A DNA stretch of 64,000 nucleotides from Fidelibacterota bacterium. GTDB lineage: Bacteria; Fidelibacterota; UBA2242; JAFGTP01. The DNA lies in the NCBI GenBank assembly GCA_016934035.1, contig JAFGTP010000004.1, positions 24,059 to 88,058 of the forward strand, given 5' to 3'. Every line of letters begins with the position of its first letter. Position 1 is the stretch's first letter. A program made the translations under genes and the position numbers. Shown here in pieces: positions 63,295 through 64,000 of the stretch. The notes beneath the pieces are model-generated. The model was not told the DNA's origin, ran no database searches, and saw only the letters and a list, made by a program, of their open reading frames with translations.

Positions 63295-64000
63295 TTACTT
63301 AAGAAGGGTGACGGGTTTGGTTATTATTTTATTTGAAGTTTGTAATCTGACAAAATAAATACCGGAAGAAAGAGCAGAGGCATCAAAAGTAACGGTATGG
63401 TATCCGGCTTTCATATTCTGATTGGTCAGTGTGCTCACTTCTCTACCGGTCAGGTCAAAAACTGAAAGTTTGACATTCTGGGCAGTCGGAATGGAGAATT
63501 TAACCTGAGCTGTTGGGTTGAAAGGGTTCGGATATGAAGATAATTCATAAGTAGTCGCAACCTGAATACCTTCTGTTTCATTATCAATAGCAACATCATG
63601 ACCCAGTCTTCCCTGTTTTTCCAGAATTGACCAGCCTGCCAGCCATTGTTCATCACCGAAAGCGCCGATAAAGTCAACCTGTTCAAAAAAACCATCGTTT
63701 TCCAGTGTAACCGCACTTCCATACATCGGGCTATCATAAGCAGGACGGAGATCAATTAAGCCAGTTGCTTCACGTCCTTCCAGTACCCTAAACATTGGAT
63801 CGGCATTAACCAGTGTATAGGCACCGGTATTATCAGCATGCAACTGACCGCCGATGCAACCAAAAACGATACTGTTTTCGGATACTGTCAAAGAGTCGCC
63901 GATCAGGGCCTGAGTGGCTGCATCAGAAACTCTGATACCCACACCATTGCCGTGACTAACGACCATATTTCTGAAGTCACCGCCTGTTCCTTCTCTCCAG
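63295..64000 (-). CDS. T9SS-secreted protein, C-terminal part (runs off the right edge)
   Basis: The frame is open to the right window edge (upstream residues WREGTGGDFRN precede the first internal Met), so the start is outside. The visible 235 residues have a parallel beta-helix look (GVGIRVSDAATQALIGD, NSIVFGCIGGQLHADNTGAY). The last 80 residues form a type A sorting domain: SYPNPFNPTAQVKFSIPTAQ, VKLSVFDLTGREVSTLTNQN, HTVTFDASALSSGIYFVRLQ and a Lys-rich end. Proteins with this tail are exported by the type IX secretion system and anchored at the surface or released. The NPFNPT signature points to Marinimicrobia/Calditrichota-like phyla rather than Bacteroidota. Confidence 0.88.
   Translation of the reverse strand, partial: WREGTGGDFRNMVVSHGNGVGIRVSDAATQALIGDSLTVSENSIVFGCIGGQLHADNTGAYTLVNADPMFRVLEGREATGLIDLRPAYDSPMYGSAVTLENDGFFEQVDFIGAFGDEQWLAGWSILEKQGRLGHDVAIDNETEGIQVATTYELSSYPNPFNPTAQVKFSIPTAQNVKLSVFDLTGREVSTLTNQNMKAGYHTVTFDASALSSGIYFVRLQTSNKIITKPVTLLK

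Noticed and set aside
1..64000. tRNA, rRNA, CRISPR arrays, insertion sequences and prophage modules
   Set aside because: Reading both strands I found no cloverleaf with CCA-type end, no rRNA stretch, no regular spacer-repeat array, no transposase motif and no run of phage structural genes; an automated scan could still find a missed tRNA.

Overview
The window looks like a chromosomal segment of a Gram-negative, non-Bacteroidota member of the FCB group (Marinimicrobia, Calditrichota or KSB1-like). This is an inference. It rests on many lipoproteins with lipobox signals, TonB-dependent receptors with N-terminal carboxypeptidase-like domains, a T9SS-type C-terminal sorting domain with the YPNPFNPT pattern at the right edge, Shine-Dalgarno sites of the AAGGAG type, moderate-to-low GC and very AT-rich intergenic DNA. 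I see no rRNA, tRNA, CRISPR array, insertion sequence or prophage.

Left part (1-15,900). A minus-strand operon encodes three lipoproteins (one with a phytase-like esterase fold), a TonB-dependent receptor and the start of a further exported protein. Next comes a galactose/N-acetylgalactosamine cluster: galK, a Tat-exported GH109-like protein and a second Gfo/Idh/MocA oxidoreductase on the minus strand, with galE divergent. Housekeeping genes follow: hemolysin III family, HI0933-like flavoprotein, PIN-PhoH ATPase, small cupin.

Middle part (15,900-33,000). carA-carB, a GIN-domain lipoprotein, an exported endonuclease/exonuclease/phosphatase-fold lipoprotein, and a DUF2271-like lipoprotein paired with a second TonB receptor. 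Then a large exported alpha/beta-hydrolase esterase is divergent from a six-hairpin glycosidase and a pentapeptide-repeat protein. A compact four-gene cassette follows (TetR regulator, a second DUF2271-like lipoprotein, a small outer-membrane-type protein, an FMN reductase), with two tandem palindromes at its promoter.

Pentose/xylan part (33,000-54,750). Transketolase, aldose 1-epimerase, xylose isomerase and xylulokinase form a complete intracellular xylose route. A Nudix-fold regulator with a degenerate Nudix box sits between them, and the same palindrome (TTAGTGTA-N5-TACACTAA) lies before both xylA and xylB. A LacI-type regulator, with TTGAATCG-type sites before itself, before GH115 and before a TonB/transporter hybrid, apparently controls extracellular glucuronoxylan breakdown (GH115 alpha-glucuronidase, GH43, a UroD-like enzyme; GH3 follows). 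Both sugar-cation (GPH) symporter genes here are damaged: one is an eroded remnant beside xylA, the other survives only as a C-terminal half fused in frame to the first 190 residues of a TonB receptor.

Right part (54,750-64,000). A TPR lipoprotein, a GT4 glycosyltransferase, a phoB-porin-phoR operon for phosphate sensing and uptake, a TudS/DUF1722 fusion, a 500-base stretch with inverted repeats, a small phage-type conserved protein, and the C-terminal part of a T9SS-secreted protein.
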